DNA of 6,842 nucleotides from JBHIFB01 sp046760905 (lineage in GTDB: Bacteria > Gemmatimonadota > CAZMKB01): NCBI GenBank assembly GCA_046760905.1, contig JBHIFB010000155.1, forward strand, positions 1-6,842, written 5' to 3'. A model generated the notes under the pieces. The model made no database searches. It was not told the DNA's origin and saw only the letters and a list, made by a program, of their open reading frames with translations. Shown one piece after another: positions 5,851 through 6,842 of the stretch (position 1 is the first letter of the stretch; each line of letters starts with the position of its first letter). The position numbers were made by a program, and so were the translations under genes.

Positions 5851-6588
5851 ATGGCCAGATTCAATGAAATGCCAAGAAGGGAAAGAGTGATCGTGGCGCT
5901 GGATGAGAGATCGCTCGAAGAAGCCAGAGAAATAGTTGAGGCCCTTGATGGCTGTGTGGACTTTTTCAAGATTGGCATAACGCTGTTCACGCTCTGTGGT
6001 CCTGAGGTAATAAAATTCCTTAAAATGAGGAAGAAGAAAGTATTCCTCGACCTTAAATTCCATGACATACCGAATTCGGTAAGCCTTGCCGTTAAAGCTG
6101 CGATGTCCAGGAATGTTGAGATTTTCAATCTCCACATTTCAGGCGGTGCAGGTATGATGAGGGCAGCGGTACAGGCGATGAGGCTCGATGTGAAGGATGA
6201 TAGATCTCCTTTTCCGCTCGTTCTAGGCGTGACGCTTCTCACCAGCCTCGATGAGGATGATCTCAGGATGATGTTCAAGGACAAATTTCCCAATATAATA
6301 GAGGATGTCCTTCACATGGCAAGTGTGGCGAGAGAGGTCGGCCTGGATGGTGTGATTGCCTCCGGCCACGAAATAGAGCCAATCAAAAAGCTGTGTGGTG
6401 ATGATTTTATAGTTGTTACACCTGGTATCAGACCTTCATGGGCACGCAGAGATGAACACAGGAGAGCCCTGGGTCCGCGCGAGGCCTTTGAGAGAGGCGC
6501 AGACTTCATCGTCATTGGAAGGCCAATAACAAATGCTCTAGACCCGAGAGAGGCTACGATGAGAATCTTTGAGGAGGTAGAGAGATAA
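5851..6588 (+). CDS. pyrF: Orotidine 5'-phosphate decarboxylase PyrF
   Basis: Converts OMP to UMP, the last step of pyrimidine nucleotide synthesis; a cofactor-free TIM-barrel enzyme of the cytoplasm. From ATG 5851 it has 245 residues, the normal length, with AGGAGG (5835-5840) ten bases upstream. TTG at 5794 would add 19 unconserved residues and is rejected. Signature elements: Asp18 in VALDERS, Lys40 in FFKIG, the catalytic DLKFHD (Asp67, Lys69, Asp72) in FLDLKFHDIPNSV, TPGIRP (190-195) and Arg224 in VIGRPI, which grips the phosphate. One deviation is visible: where many bacterial homologues read Asp-Gln-Lys-Arg after TPGIRP, this one reads Glu-His-Arg-Arg (202-205). It belongs functionally with pyrK and pyrD upstream; PyrE, which would supply OMP, is not in the window. 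Confidence 0.96.
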   Translation: MARFNEMPRRERVIVALDERSLEEAREIVEALDGCVDFFKIGITLFTLCGPEVIKFLKMRKKKVFLDLKFHDIPNSVSLAVKAAMSRNVEIFNLHISGGAGMMRAAVQAMRLDVKDDRSPFPLVLGVTLLTSLDEDDLRMMFKDKFPNIIEDVLHMASVAREVGLDGVIASGHEIEPIKKLCGDDFIVVTPGIRPSWARRDEHRRALGPREAFERGADFIVIGRPITNALDPREATMRIFEEVER

Positions 6589-6620
6589 CTGTACCAAATT
6601 GTGGACGGTAGATCTGGCCA

Positions 6621-6688
6621 AGGTAAGAATTCCGGGAAGGGTAAAATCTCCTTACCTCTTGCACTAAAATGGGTTATAAGGATTTTTT
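6621..6688 (+). terminator. Terminator-like hairpin with competing upstream stems after pyrF
   Basis: TCCTTA (6649-6654) pairs with TAAGGA (6677-6682), which runs straight into six Ts (6683-6688). AAAA at 6643-6646 can extend the stem against those Ts after a 2-base bulge, and CC (6655-6656) can pair with GG (6672-6673). This resembles a weak, AT-rich intrinsic terminator with a long loop. The 5' arm can instead pair as AGGTAAG (6621-6627) with CTTACCT (6651-6657), or as AAGGGTAA (6637-6644) with TTACC plus CTT (6652-6660, one base bulged). These alternatives exclude the terminator stem. Pairings were found by eye with no energy calculation. Confidence 0.35.
6652..6680 (+). promoter_or_regulatory. 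Candidate promoter for the gene starting at 6758
   Basis: TTACCT (6652-6657), a 17-base spacer and TATAAG (6675-6680, five of six matches to the -10 consensus). Initiation near 6687 would give a leader of about 70 bases. The -35 box is poor (three of six). The same bases form the hairpins described for 6621-6688, so the promoter and terminator readings compete. Confidence 0.3.
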
Positions 6689-6757
6689 AAATGATATAGG
6701 CCCTCGACTTCAACTGGCCCGACATTTGCCCGGTGTGGGTGTGAGAGGTGGAAGAAG

Positions 6758-6842
6758 ATGAGAAAAAAGCACGATTGGTGCATGAGAAGAAAAATCCTAT
6801 TTGTGGTTTTTCCATTTCTGTGGCAACTCCTCATACTCCTAA
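6758..6842 (+). CDS. 5' end of an unidentified exported or membrane protein gene (partial)
   Basis: An open frame from ATG 6758 runs to the window edge (28 codons, no stop). GAGAGGTG (6743-6750) is a good ribosome binding site 7 bases upstream. The visible residues begin MRKKHDWCMRRK, then a hydrophobic run of about 16 residues (ILFVVFPFLWQLLILL), which has the charge and length of a Sec signal peptide or N-terminal membrane anchor. A second ATG at 6782 would give a shorter, more classical signal (MRRK plus the hydrophobic run) but has no clear ribosome binding site. The 169-base gap and candidate promoter suggest it may be a separate transcription unit from pyrF. Nothing in the visible part identifies the family. 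Confidence 0.6.
   Translation, partial: MRKKHDWCMRRKILFVVFPFLWQLLILL

Noticed and set aside
6715..6740. CCC-ACA / TGT-GGG inverted repeat upstream of the last gene
   Set aside because: Six pairs with a bulge and no associated signal; expected by chance at this length.

Overview
The window is a dense, all-plus-strand bacterial gene cluster: seven complete protein genes and the first codons of an eighth, with no rRNA, tRNA, CRISPR array, insertion sequence or long repeat that I could see. Envelope traits (a Sec-exported peptidoglycan amidase, an RlpA lipoprotein, a BamD-like TPR lipoprotein) point to a Gram-negative bacterium. The NAD-linked type 1B dihydroorotate dehydrogenase (PyrK plus a Cys-type PyrD) is frequent in anaerobes. 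The TPR protein's N-terminus (Cys-Val-Tyr-Tyr-Asn-Thr) resembles, from memory, proteins of the FCB superphylum and nearby uncultured phyla (WOR-3, TA06, Zixibacteria, Latescibacteria and similar). That placement is an inference and is weak.

Layout. Bases 1-159 are a leader with a possible promoter. smpB (160-615) appears to start at ATT, because its conserved N-terminus lies upstream of every in-frame ATG, GTG or TTG. A GTGA overlap leads into a cell-wall amidase (612-2114), and a second GTGA overlap into a TPR lipoprotein (2111-3637). After 8 bases comes pyrK (3646-4437), joined by an ATGA overlap to pyrD (4434-5351). pyrD overlaps a small rlpA-type lipoprotein gene (5314-5769) by 38 bases. 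An 81-base gap precedes pyrF (5851-6588). A 169-base gap with terminator-like and alternative hairpins follows, and then a new gene with an N-terminal signal or anchor segment begins at 6758 and runs off the end.

How the genes fit together. The overlaps suggest one translationally coupled transcript from smpB to at least rlpA. Three themes are mixed: ribosome rescue (SmpB), cell-wall processing and outer-membrane upkeep (amidase, TPR lipoprotein, RlpA), and late pyrimidine synthesis (PyrK/PyrD make orotate, PyrF makes UMP; orotate phosphoribosyltransferase PyrE, which acts between them, is not here). The amidase and RlpA form a plausible functional pair, because RlpA-type enzymes act on glycan strands that amidases have stripped of peptides.

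No evidently new biological system is visible. The points most worth a second look are the ATT start of smpB, the amidase-RlpA pairing inside a pyrimidine operon, and the mutually exclusive hairpins after pyrF.
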